Shown piece after piece: positions 18,338-26,639 of a DNA stretch of 38,208 nucleotides (position 1 is the first letter of the stretch; each line of letters opens with the position of its first letter). The stretch is from DATBRC01 sp036560485 (GTDB taxonomy: Bacteria; Pseudomonadota; Gammaproteobacteria; Burkholderiales; Burkholderiaceae_D). The notes beneath the pieces were generated by a model. The model searched no databases. It was not told the DNA's origin and worked only from the letters and a program-made list of their open reading frames with translations. The stretch is from positions 1 to 38,208 of the forward strand of contig DATBRC010000008.1 of assembly GCA_036560485.1 (NCBI GenBank). The letters run 5' to 3'. The position numbers and the translations under genes are program-made.

Positions 18338-19378
18338 TCATGAATTCAAATTTGCCGCCTCAGAAATCTTGTCCTTGTAAGCATCAAGAATCTTATGCAA
18401 CGCTTCGTTCATCGTGAATGTGGGTTTCCAGCCCAACTCCTGCATCGTGTTCTCGATTTTAGGAACACGGTTCTGCACGTCCTGATAACCTGCACCATAG
18501 TATCCGGCCGAGGTTGTTTCAACCAATTTCACCAGCTTGGCATTTTCACGATACTCAGGATATTCCGCTGCGGCGGCCAGCAACATGTTGGCCAATTCGC
18601 GGATGGAATAATTGTTGGCTGGATTGCCGACGTTATAAATCTTGCCGCTGGCGATGCCGTCTTTGTTGGCGATAATTCTGACCAATGCATCGATACCGTC
18701 TTCCACATAAGTAAATGCACGTTTTTGCGCACCCCCATCCACCAACTGAATATTCTCGCCGCGCACGATGTGGCCAAGGAATTGTGTCAGCACGCGTGAT
18801 GAGCCTTCTTTTGGCGTGTGGATGGAATCCAGGCCGGCGCCGATCCAGTTGAATGGACGGAACAACGTGAAGTTCAAGCCTTCCATGCCGTAGCCCCAGA
18901 TCACGCGATCCATCAATTGCTTGGCGCAGGCATAAATCCAGCGCGGCTTGTTGATCGGACCATAGATCAGGTTTGACGCTTCCGGATCGAACGCACTGTC
19001 GGTGCACATGCCATACACTTCGGATGTCGATGGAAAGATCAGGTGCTTTTTATATTTGGCGGCGGAGCGAACGATAGGAAGATTGGCTTCGAAATCGAGT
19101 TCAAAAACGCGCAGCGGATCCTTCACATAGGTCGATGGCGTCGCGATCGCGACCAGCGGCAGGATCACGTCGCACTTGCGCACATGATATTCAACCCATT
19201 CCTTGTTGATGGTGATGTCGCCTTCGAAGAAGTGCATGCGCGGATGCTTGATGACGTCATCCAGACGATCGCTTTGCATGTCCATGCCATAGACATCCCA
19301 GTCCGTGGTTTCGAGAATGCGCTTGGAAAGATGGTGGCCAATGAAACCATTGACGCCAAGAATGAGAACTTTTTTCAT
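18338..19378 (-). CDS. UDP-xylose / UDP-4-keto-pentose synthase (ArnA C-domain-like SDR)
   Basis: The 346-residue extended SDR enzyme closely resembles the decarboxylase domain of ArnA and the bifunctional UDP-4-keto-pentose/UDP-xylose synthase described in Ralstonia. The NAD-binding motif is G8-V-N-G-F-I-G14, the catalytic pair Y149-A-C-A-K153, with PSTSEVYG (116-123) and FRPFNWIGAGLDSIH typical of this group. It would oxidatively decarboxylate UDP-glucuronate to UDP-4-keto-arabinose and/or UDP-xylose. It is last in a three-gene operon that makes the substrate, 27 bases after the epimerase. There is no clear ribosome site: the leftward sequence before the ATG is CT-rich. Confidence 0.88.
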   Translation of the reverse strand: MKKVLILGVNGFIGHHLSKRILETTDWDVYGMDMQSDRLDDVIKHPRMHFFEGDITINKEWVEYHVRKCDVILPLVAIATPSTYVKDPLRVFELDFEANLPIVRSAAKYKKHLIFPSTSEVYGMCTDSAFDPEASNLIYGPINKPRWIYACAKQLMDRVIWGYGMEGLNFTLFRPFNWIGAGLDSIHTPKEGSSRVLTQFLGHIVRGENIQLVDGGAQKRAFTYVEDGIDALVRIIANKDGIASGKIYNVGNPANNYSIRELANMLLAAAAEYPEYRENAKLVKLVETTSAGYYGAGYQDVQNRVPKIENTMQELGWKPTFTMNEALHKILDAYKDKISEAANLNS

Positions 19379-19405
19379 GTAGTTAAACTTTTGTAAAGAG
19401 GAGGA

Positions 19406-20395
19406 TTACACCGCCGACCACGCATTATACCAATCTCTAAATTGAGTGAGGCCGTGTTCAAGCGGTGTGGCAGGAGCGAAGCCTACCCAGTCGCGCAACT
19501 TTGCCGTGTCCGCATAGGTGGCGGGGACATCGCCCGGCTGCATCGGCAGGAATTCCATATTGGCTTTGACATCCAGAACGCGCTCCAGCGTATTGATGAA
19601 ATCCATCACGCGTATCGGTTGATGGTTGCCAATATTAAAGATCGCATGCGGTGGTTTACCTGTAGCTGCCGGCTTCGGCTTGAACAGCAATCTGACCACG
19701 CCTTCAACGATGTCGTCGATGTAGGTGAAGTCGCGCTGCAGCCGGCCTTCGGCGAAAACCGGAATGGTCTCGCCTTTCAACATTTTTTGCGTAAAACTGA
19801 AGTACGCCATATCCGGTCTTCCCCAAGGGCCGTACACGGTAAAAAACCGTAACCCGGTCGTCGGCATGCCGTACAAATGGCTATACGAATATGCCATCAA
19901 CTCATTGGATTTCTTGGTCGCGGCATAGAGCGAAACCGGCTCGTCGGTTTTGTCGTCTTCATGAAACGGCACTTTGGCATTGGCGCCGTACACGCTGCTG
20001 CTGCTTGCATACAGAAGATGCTGCACTTGTTGTTTGTGACAGGCTTCCAGCATGTTGCCAAAGGCAACCAGATTGGCCTGGACATACGCCGATGGGTTTT
20101 GCAATGAATAACGCACTCCCGCTTGCGCCGCCAAATGGACAACCAGTGATGGTTGATATTGGGCGAAGAGTTTTCTAACTTGCTCGCCATCGGCAAGTTC
20201 AACCTGCAGGCAGTCGATGCCTGCAGGTTTCAGGATGCTTGCGACGCGGTCATGTTTGAGCTTGGGCAAATAGTAATCGTTGAAATTGTCGCAACCGATG
20301 ACCTTGTAACCCATGCCAGCCAATTTCGAGGCCACGAAGCTGCCGATAAAACCGGCAGCCCCTGTGACCAGAATCGGTTTGCCATCAGCGGTCAT
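19406..20395 (-). CDS. UDP-glucuronate 4-epimerase-like SDR
   Basis: The 329-residue NAD-dependent epimerase has G12-A-A-G-F-I-G18, SSSSVYGAN (131-139) and the catalytic Y157-A-A-T-K161. The DNFNDYYLPKLKHDR stretch (about 36-50) and FTVYGPWGRPDMA are hallmarks of UDP-glucuronate 4-epimerases, which make UDP-galacturonate. The context supports this: its start overlaps the stop of UDP-glucose dehydrogenase by four bases (ATGA on the leftward strand), so the two enzymes are probably co-translated. A UDP-glucose 4-epimerase role cannot be excluded but fits less well. Confidence 0.88.
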   Translation of the reverse strand: MTADGKPILVTGAAGFIGSFVASKLAGMGYKVIGCDNFNDYYLPKLKHDRVASILKPAGIDCLQVELADGEQVRKLFAQYQPSLVVHLAAQAGVRYSLQNPSAYVQANLVAFGNMLEACHKQQVQHLLYASSSSVYGANAKVPFHEDDKTDEPVSLYAATKKSNELMAYSYSHLYGMPTTGLRFFTVYGPWGRPDMAYFSFTQKMLKGETIPVFAEGRLQRDFTYIDDIVEGVVRLLFKPKPAATGKPPHAIFNIGNHQPIRVMDFINTLERVLDVKANMEFLPMQPGDVPATYADTAKLRDWVGFAPATPLEHGLTQFRDWYNAWSAV

Positions 20396-21759
20396 TGCAG
20401 CGCGCCTTTGCTGAGGCGGCCGATGCCGTGATAGGACAAGCCTGCAGCATGCACGGTGGCAGGATCATACACGTTGCGGCCATCGAAAATGACCTTGCGG
20501 CTGAGCGCCTTGGCAAGACGATCGAAATCCGGCGAGCGGAACTCTTTCCATTCCGTTACCAGAACCAAGGCATCAGCATTTTGCGTTGCAGTCCAAGGCG
20601 AATCGACTATCGTCAGCAGTTTGTCGCACACTTCTTTGCCATGCTCTTGCAGCAGGATGCGGCGCGCTTCATCGCGTGCTACCGGGTCATAGGCTTGCAC
20701 GCGGCAATTGGCTTTCAACAGCTGGCGAATCAGGACCAAACTTGGCGCTTCACGCATGTCATCGGTATTCGGTTTGAATGACAGGCCCCAAAGTGCGATT
20801 GTTTTTCCGTTCAGGCCTTCTGTTCCACCAAAATAACGAGCGACTTTTTCAAACAGCACATTCTTTTGCGCTTCATTGACGCGCTCAATTGCATCGAGAA
20901 TGTGAAGCCGGCGACCGTTATCGACCGATGTTTTCAATAATGCCTTGACGTCTTTCGGAAAGCAGGAACCGCCATAACCCATGCCGGCATACAAAAAGTG
21001 CGGGCCGATCCGTGGGTCGGAACCAATACCCATGCGTACCGCTTCAATGTCTGCGCCCAGCACTTCTGCCAGGTTGGCCAGTTCATTCATGAAGCTGATG
21101 CGCGTCGCCAGCATGGCGTTGGCGGCATACTTCGTCAATTCGGCACTGCGCACATCCATCTCAATCAACTTGTCGTGATTGCGGCTGAACGGCGCATACA
21201 GCTGACGCATTGCTTTGGTTGCGATTGCGTCATCGCTGCCGACCACGATCCGGTCTGGTTTCATGAAGTCGTCGATTGCGGCGCCTTCTTTCAGGAATTC
21301 GGGATTGCTGACTACCGAGAATTCGACTTTGACATCGCGCTTGCTCAGCTCGTCGGAAATGGCCTTGCGCACAGCATCGGCGGTCCCGACCGGGACGGTC
21401 GATTTATCCACCACGACAACATGCTTGGTAATGCGTTGGCCAATACTGCGCGCCGCCGACAGGATATGTTTCAGATCGGCGCTGCCGTCTTCATCCGGCG
21501 GCGTGCCGACTGCAATAAAAAATACGTCGGCATGTGCGACTGCTTCGTCATAGCTGGTGGTGAACAGCATGCGGCCGGCCGCGGCATTACGGGCCACCAG
21601 CGTATCGAGGCCCGGTTCATGAATCGGGATGCCGCCGGAATTCAGCATGTCGATTTTTCTGGCATCGACGTCAAGACACAATACGGTATTGCCTACATCC
21701 GCAAAGCATGCTCCGGAAACCAGGCCGACATAACCAGTGCCAATGATTGTGATTTTCAT
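20392..21759 (-). CDS. ugd: UDP-glucose 6-dehydrogenase
   Basis: The 455-residue cytoplasmic enzyme oxidises UDP-glucose to UDP-glucuronate with two NAD+. The Rossmann motif is GTGYVGLVSGACFA (7-20), the linker holds SNPEFLKEGAAIDDF (151-165), and the catalytic cysteine is Cys266 in GYGGSCFPKDV. Length and domain order (NAD-binding, central, UDP-binding) are complete. It is the first gene of the inverted operon, so it commits sugar to uronic acids and pentoses. A TATAAT lies at 21835-21830 on the leftward strand about 70 bases before the start; the ribosome site is weak. Confidence 0.95.
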   Translation of the reverse strand: MKITIIGTGYVGLVSGACFADVGNTVLCLDVDARKIDMLNSGGIPIHEPGLDTLVARNAAAGRMLFTTSYDEAVAHADVFFIAVGTPPDEDGSADLKHILSAARSIGQRITKHVVVVDKSTVPVGTADAVRKAISDELSKRDVKVEFSVVSNPEFLKEGAAIDDFMKPDRIVVGSDDAIATKAMRQLYAPFSRNHDKLIEMDVRSAELTKYAANAMLATRISFMNELANLAEVLGADIEAVRMGIGSDPRIGPHFLYAGMGYGGSCFPKDVKALLKTSVDNGRRLHILDAIERVNEAQKNVLFEKVARYFGGTEGLNGKTIALWGLSFKPNTDDMREAPSLVLIRQLLKANCRVQAYDPVARDEARRILLQEHGKEVCDKLLTIVDSPWTATQNADALVLVTEWKEFRSPDFDRLAKALSRKVIFDGRNVYDPATVHAAGLSYHGIGRLSKGALQ

Positions 21760-21829
21760 AAAGAGTTCTTAATTTTGTGGAGATTGATAAATGGGTGGAA
21801 TAGGGCAATTGCCGCTTCGTGTGCGGTGC

Positions 21830-21835
21830 ATTATA
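21830..21835 (-). promoter_or_regulatory. Candidate -10 box for the ugd operon
   Basis: Leftward TATAAT, an exact consensus hexamer, lies 70 bases upstream of the ugd start in the divergent gap. No convincing -35 hexamer is found 16-18 bases upstream, so the promoter may need an activator or may be fortuitous. Confidence 0.45.
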
Positions 21836-21986
21836 ACGTAACGGCCCAGCGCAAATTCAGCCGTGAAATAGTTACCTTTGGAATATTTTTACCGATAGAT
21901 TTTCAGGGCGAGTTTCCTCAAATAATTATTGTTTTACTGAAACTTAATGGGTGAAAATGCGTAATCTTGCAAGTTAACATCTAATT

Positions 21987-21992
21987 TATAAT
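21987..21992 (+). promoter_or_regulatory. Candidate -10 box for the second rightward block
   Basis: Rightward TATAAT lies 38 bases before the glycosyltransferase ATG at 22031. A TTGCAA at 21967-21972 resembles a -35, but the spacing is only 14 bases, shorter than normal. Together with the leftward TATAAT at 21830-21835 this marks the 271-base gap as a divergent promoter region. Confidence 0.45.
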
Positions 21993-22030
21993 ACATCGCT
22001 GCAATTCCTCCCAAAACAAGATCTGTTGAG

Positions 22031-23209
22031 ATGAGATTACTCACCTTTAGTACGCTTTTTCCAAATGCAGAACGACCAAACCACGGCATTTTTGTGGAGA
22101 CGCGTTTGCGTTACCTTATTGCAAGCGGCAAGGTCGAGTCTCGTGTTGTCGCACCGGTCCCGTGGTTCCCATTGAAGCACGCGCGATTTGGCCAATATGC
22201 CAGCTTTGCCAAGGTGCCCAAGGAGGAAACGCGTTACGGCATGAAGGTAGATCATCCGCGTTATTTCCTGCCACCCAAAGTGGGCATGAATCTGGCCCCA
22301 TTCTTGTTAGCGCGTGCAGTCAGACCGACGATACAACGCATCATCGATGAAGGTTATGATTTTGATCTAATCGATGCACATTACTTTTATCCGGATGGTG
22401 TGGCAGCCATCCTGTTGGGTCGCCATTTTAAAAAACCTGTCGTCATCACCTCGCGCGGCACCGATATCAACCTGATTCCTCAATACGCCATACCGCGCAA
22501 GTTGATTTTGTGGGCCGCCAAACAAGCCAAGGGCATGATCACTGTTTGCAACGCGTTGAAAACGGAAATGGTGCAGCTGGGAGTGGATGCCAAGCGTATT
22601 ACACCGCTACGCAACGGCGTCGATTTGCAGCGTTTTCAGCCAGTTGATCGTGCTGCCGTTCGCAAGGCACTGGGGATGACGCAATTCACCTTGCTGTCAG
22701 TCGGATTACTGGAAGCACGCAAAGGTCACGATGTGATCATTCAGGCGTTGCCTAGTCTGCCCGATGTCAAACTGCTGATCGCCGGTAGCGGCCCTGACCG
22801 TCGCAAACTGGAAGAACTGGCGCAGCAACTGGGCGTCGCACATCGCGTCACATTCCTCGGGCCGGTGCCGCAAACGGAGCTGAGAAATTACTATGGCGCT
22901 GCCGATGCGCTGGTGCTGGCGTCGAGCCGTGAGGGGTGGGCGAATGTGTTGCTGGAATCGATGGCATGCGGTACGCCTGTTGTTGCCAGCAATGTATGGG
23001 GAACGCCGGAAGTGGTTGCGTCGCCCGATGCCGGCGTCTTGATGCCGGAACGCACGCCGCAGGGATTGACTGATGCGGTCAACGCATTGCGCGCGCATTA
23101 TCCCGATCACAATGCAACGCGTCGCTACGCAGAACAATTCAGCTGGGACGACACGACGCAAGGGCAGATAGATCTGTTTGAAAAAATCATCGGGGAAAAT
23201 CGCCTGTGA
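22031..23209 (+). CDS. GT4 glycosyltransferase
   Basis: The 392-residue GT-B glycosyltransferase starts MRLLTFSTLFPNAERPNHG, a typical GT4 N-terminus of the exosortase-locus kind. TSRGTDINLIP (140-150) is in the acceptor domain, LSVGLLEARKGHDVII (222-237) and IAGSGPDR in the donor domain, and the EX7E motif has E301 and E309 (EGWANVLLESM). Sugar specificity cannot be read from sequence. It opens the second rightward block after the divergent promoter region. Only GAG directly precedes the ATG, so translation may be modest. It overlaps the next gene by four bases. Confidence 0.9.
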   Translation: MRLLTFSTLFPNAERPNHGIFVETRLRYLIASGKVESRVVAPVPWFPLKHARFGQYASFAKVPKEETRYGMKVDHPRYFLPPKVGMNLAPFLLARAVRPTIQRIIDEGYDFDLIDAHYFYPDGVAAILLGRHFKKPVVITSRGTDINLIPQYAIPRKLILWAAKQAKGMITVCNALKTEMVQLGVDAKRITPLRNGVDLQRFQPVDRAAVRKALGMTQFTLLSVGLLEARKGHDVIIQALPSLPDVKLLIAGSGPDRRKLEELAQQLGVAHRVTFLGPVPQTELRNYYGAADALVLASSREGWANVLLESMACGTPVVASNVWGTPEVVASPDAGVLMPERTPQGLTDAVNALRAHYPDHNATRRYAEQFSWDDTTQGQIDLFEKIIGENRL

Positions 23210-24363
23210 AAATCCTCTACCACCATCGGACACGATCCAAGGACGGGCAATACGTCCACATAGAAGAAATGATCAACGCGCTGCGTGTGCTAGGTCATGA
23301 AGTCATCATCGTGGCGCCACCCAGTGCCGAAACGGAATCGTTCGGTTCCGATGCCGGATTGGTCGCGTGGCTCAAGCGCTATTTGCCGAAATGGTTTTAT
23401 GAATTGATGGAATTGGCTTACAGCCTAGTCGCGTACCGCCGGCTGGTCAAAGCGGTCAAGTTGCATCGCCCCGATTTTTTTTACGAACGATACAACTTGT
23501 TTCTGCCGGCAGGCATATGGCTGAAGCGCCACTACCGTTTACCCATGTTACTGGAAATCAATGCGCCGATTTTGGAAGAACGCGCACGTTACGATGGGCT
23601 ATCGCTCAAGCGCCTTGCTCGCTGGTCACAAGCCTATGCATGGCGCAATGCCGATGCCGTTTTACCAGTGACGCAAGTGTTGGCTGATATGGTCGCCTCC
23701 TATGGTGTTGATCGCAACAAGATCGTCGTCATTCCCAACGGGATCAATTCGGAACGCTTTGCATGCGCTCCCGATACAGCCGCTGCCAAGCGGGCACTAG
23801 GATTGAACAATCATCTCGTCCTCGGCTTTACCGGCTTCATACGCGACTGGCATGGCTTGGATAAAGTGATCGACATGATTGCGCAAGATCCTTCGGAGTC
23901 GAGTCGGTATTTATTGGTGGTCGGTGATGGTCCGATACGCGCAACGCTGGAGCAGCAAGCACGCAACCTCAATATCGAAAATCGTGTCAGGTTTACCGGC
24001 ATTGTCGGGCGCGATGAAGTGGCGAACTACGTCGCCGCATTTGATATTGCATTGCAGCCGGCGGTTGTTGCGTATGCTTCGCCGTTGAAGCTGTTTGAGT
24101 ACCTCGCTCTCGGCAAGGCGATCGTTGCACCGGCACAGCCGAATATCATGGAGATACTCAAAGATAATCACAATGCAGTTTTGTTTGATCCGTCAAAGCA
24201 GGATGGTCTGGCACGGGCAATCAGTCGGCTATGTGCTGATGATGCGTTGCGCATCAAGGTGGCGGAGAATGCAAGACAAACGATCGCCGATCAACGGCTG
24301 ACATGGCATGCCAATGCTGAACGGGTGGTCACGCTTTTTGAAAGACTGAGGCAACATGCGTGA
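23206..24363 (+). CDS. GT4 glycosyltransferase
   Basis: This 385-residue GT-B enzyme begins at GTG 23206, overlapping the previous stop as GTGA. The N-terminus KILYHHRTRSKDGQYVHIEE is characteristic of a GT4 subgroup often found in EPS loci. FFYERYNLF (91-99) and LLEINAPILEERARY (115-129) are conserved acceptor-side blocks. The donor side has VVGDGPIR (238-245) and YASPLKLFEYLALGK (290-304), where the first Glu of the usual EX7E pair is not obvious, as in several GT4 members. It probably extends the repeat unit. Its end overlaps the O-ligase-like gene by eight bases. Confidence 0.88.
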   Translation: MKILYHHRTRSKDGQYVHIEEMINALRVLGHEVIIVAPPSAETESFGSDAGLVAWLKRYLPKWFYELMELAYSLVAYRRLVKAVKLHRPDFFYERYNLFLPAGIWLKRHYRLPMLLEINAPILEERARYDGLSLKRLARWSQAYAWRNADAVLPVTQVLADMVASYGVDRNKIVVIPNGINSERFACAPDTAAAKRALGLNNHLVLGFTGFIRDWHGLDKVIDMIAQDPSESSRYLLVVGDGPIRATLEQQARNLNIENRVRFTGIVGRDEVANYVAAFDIALQPAVVAYASPLKLFEYLALGKAIVAPAQPNIMEILKDNHNAVLFDPSKQDGLARAISRLCADDALRIKVAENARQTIADQRLTWHANAERVVTLFERLRQHA

Positions 24364-25642
24364 TATCGCGCTATTCATTGTTGTATTCAGCCTGCTGCCG
24401 TTTGCTTTCAAGCGGCCGTTCATCGGCGTGTTGATGTTCACTTGGGTGAGCTTGATGAATCCGCACCGGTTGACTTACGGGGCAGCCTTCGATTTTCCCT
24501 TCGCTGCAGTGATAGTTGTCGTTACTCTAATCAGCCTTTTGGCATCCAAGGAGAGCAAGCGTTTTCCCGTCACTGCGGCAACCGTGATGCTGATGATTTT
24601 TGCTATGTGGATGACGATCACTACATTCGCGGCAATGGAGCCTGATAGCGCCTGGCAAGAATGGAACAGGGTCATGAAGACATTTTTCCTGTTTTCCGTG
24701 ATGTTGCTTACCGTGAATACCAAAAAAGAAGTACAGACGCTGGCTTGGGTGATCGGTTTATCGTTGGGTTTTTGGGGGCTGAAGGGTGGAATATTTACCT
24801 TGACCAGCGGCGGCAGTAACAATGTGTACGGGCCAGAGGGCAGCTATATCGAAGACAATAATGCACTGGCGCTTGCGTTGGTCACCGCGCTGCCTATTAT
24901 CTGGTACACCCAGCTTAGCGTTAAGCACAAGTTGCTACGGTACGGCTTGATTGCATTAGCCGTAATTTGCGTCGTTTCTGCAGTAGGCTCCTACTCACGC
25001 GGAGCGTTGCTGGGGGGCGGGGCCATGTTGTTTTTACTTTGGTTGAAGAGCCGACAGAAAATTCGTACAGGCCTCATTCTGTTGTTGATCGTGCCTCTGA
25101 TTTATACCGTAATGCCGGATAAATGGTTTGAGCGGATGAACACGATAGATGATTACCAACAGGACGCATCCGCGCAAGGACGCATCAATGCCTGGGGTTT
25201 TGCTATGAATATCGCCAAAAATAACTTGATGGGGGGCGGTTATAGATGCTTCACTCATCGCTTATTCGTGGTGTACGCGCCGGACCCGTTAAACCAGCAT
25301 GCGGCGCACAGTATCTATTTTCAGGTGTTGGGTGAGCATGGCTACATTGGTTTGGCACTGTTCCTCATATTCATGTGGGCGGGATGGCGCACCGGCACCA
25401 AGGTGATCAGAAAGTGTAAAGGACGGGAAGATTTGAAATGGGCCGCGGATCTTGCCGCGATGTGTCAGGTAAGCATCATTGGTTACGCAATAGGGGGCGC
25501 CTTCTTGACACTAGCGTATTATGATTTGTATTACGATATCGTCGGATTACTGATCTTGCTGGAAAAAGTATTATCAAACGATTTGCAGCCGGAATTGCAA
25601 AATAACGTCAATCCCGTGGTTGAACCGATCAAACTCAGTTAA
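24356..25642 (+). CDS. Exosortase A-associated O-glycosylation ligase / Wzy-like polymerase
   Basis: The 428-residue polytopic inner-membrane protein has roughly ten helices. The start MRDIALFIVVFSLLPFAFKR matches the exosortase-associated O-ligase family (TIGR03097, from memory) of the Wzy_C/O-antigen ligase superfamily. Likely functional residues are R215 in GSYSRGALLGG and H318 in AAHSIYFQVLGEHGYIG, at positions typical of ligases and polymerases that use undecaprenyl-linked glycans. It may polymerise the EPS repeat or transfer glycan to protein; it is the only Wzy/ligase-type protein in the window. It overlaps the glycosyltransferase upstream by eight bases. Confidence 0.88.
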   Translation: MRDIALFIVVFSLLPFAFKRPFIGVLMFTWVSLMNPHRLTYGAAFDFPFAAVIVVVTLISLLASKESKRFPVTAATVMLMIFAMWMTITTFAAMEPDSAWQEWNRVMKTFFLFSVMLLTVNTKKEVQTLAWVIGLSLGFWGLKGGIFTLTSGGSNNVYGPEGSYIEDNNALALALVTALPIIWYTQLSVKHKLLRYGLIALAVICVVSAVGSYSRGALLGGGAMLFLLWLKSRQKIRTGLILLLIVPLIYTVMPDKWFERMNTIDDYQQDASAQGRINAWGFAMNIAKNNLMGGGYRCFTHRLFVVYAPDPLNQHAAHSIYFQVLGEHGYIGLALFLIFMWAGWRTGTKVIRKCKGREDLKWAADLAAMCQVSIIGYAIGGAFLTLAYYDLYYDIVGLLILLEKVLSNDLQPELQNNVNPVVEPIKLS

Positions 25643-25658
25643 ACAACTCGAATAGCGC

Positions 25659-26639
25659 ATGACGACTTCATTTTTAGAGGGATTGACATCGTACGCGGTC
25701 CGCGTGATCGGCAATGGGATTGCGCCGCGCGGCACGGGACAAGGACGTCTGTGCATACTGAACTATCATCGCATCCTGGAAAAATCCGATTCCATGCTGG
25801 ACGAGGATCCGGATCTGAATATGTTCCGTTGGCAGATGCAGGCACTCGCCGATTCGTTCAATGTCATGCCCTTGTATGAAGCAATGCAAGCCCTGAAAAA
25901 TGATCGCATGCCTCCTCGCGCAGTTGCGATTACATTTGACGACGGCTATCGTTCCACACACGACTTGGCACTCCCGATACTGAAAGAATTCGGGCTGACC
26001 GCTACTGTCTTTGTCACCACAGGTTACATGGACGGAAATAACATGTGGAATGACAGGATATTGGAGGCAGTGCGGCGCCTGCCGGACGGCATGCTGGATT
26101 TGCACGACCACGGATTGGGCTTGCATTCCGTATCCTCGCTGGCCGAGCGTAAACAGGCCGCAGATAGGTTGATCGATATCGCGAAATATTTATCATCGGA
26201 AAAAAGACTCGAGCTGTCATTGAAGCTGGAGAGCCTGATCGGAAATCATCGCTGTGAAGACCTGATGCTGACACGTGAAATGGTGCGTACATTGGCGCGA
26301 GAAGGCATCGAGGTGGGAGGGCATACCATTACGCATCCTATTTTGACCAGATTGGACGATCAACGCGCCCGCGATGAGATCGTCGGATGCAAGGAACAAT
26401 TGGAAGTCATCATCGGTAAGCCGGTTCGCCTGTTTGCCTATCCTAACGGCAAAGTGGGCATGGACTTTGATGAACGCCATGTGCAAATGGCAAAGGCTGC
26501 CGGCTATAGCGCCGCGTTTACAACGGCGATGGGCTCTGCCAATTCTCGAATGGATTTGCATCAGATTCCGCGCAGCCGCCCTTGGGATAATGCGCCCTTG
26601 CTTTTCAAGCTTCGTTTGTTGCGCTGGTTGGCAAGTTGA
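25659..26639 (+). CDS. NodB-type polysaccharide deacetylase
   Basis: The 326-residue carbohydrate esterase family 4 protein has motif 1 TFDDGY (92-97; D94 and D95), motif 2 GGHTITHP with H222 and H226, and a YPNGK block at 261-265. The LCILNYHRI segment (31-39) before the domain is common in this family. No clear cleavable signal is present. It differs from the DUF3473 deacetylase at 10250 and resembles the next gene, so the two may be an old duplication. It lies 16 bases after the ligase gene and its stop overlaps the next start. Confidence 0.88.
   Translation: MTTSFLEGLTSYAVRVIGNGIAPRGTGQGRLCILNYHRILEKSDSMLDEDPDLNMFRWQMQALADSFNVMPLYEAMQALKNDRMPPRAVAITFDDGYRSTHDLALPILKEFGLTATVFVTTGYMDGNNMWNDRILEAVRRLPDGMLDLHDHGLGLHSVSSLAERKQAADRLIDIAKYLSSEKRLELSLKLESLIGNHRCEDLMLTREMVRTLAREGIEVGGHTITHPILTRLDDQRARDEIVGCKEQLEVIIGKPVRLFAYPNGKVGMDFDERHVQMAKAAGYSAAFTTAMGSANSRMDLHQIPRSRPWDNAPLLFKLRLLRWLAS

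Noticed and set aside
20998..21954. A 318-codon rightward open frame
   Set aside because: It lies almost wholly antisense to the clearly real ugd gene and its translation is His/Arg/Asp-rich mirror sequence with no family character.
21967..21992. TTGCAA...TATAAT as a complete sigma-70 promoter
   Set aside because: The spacer is only 14 bases; I kept the -10 as a candidate but do not claim the -35.
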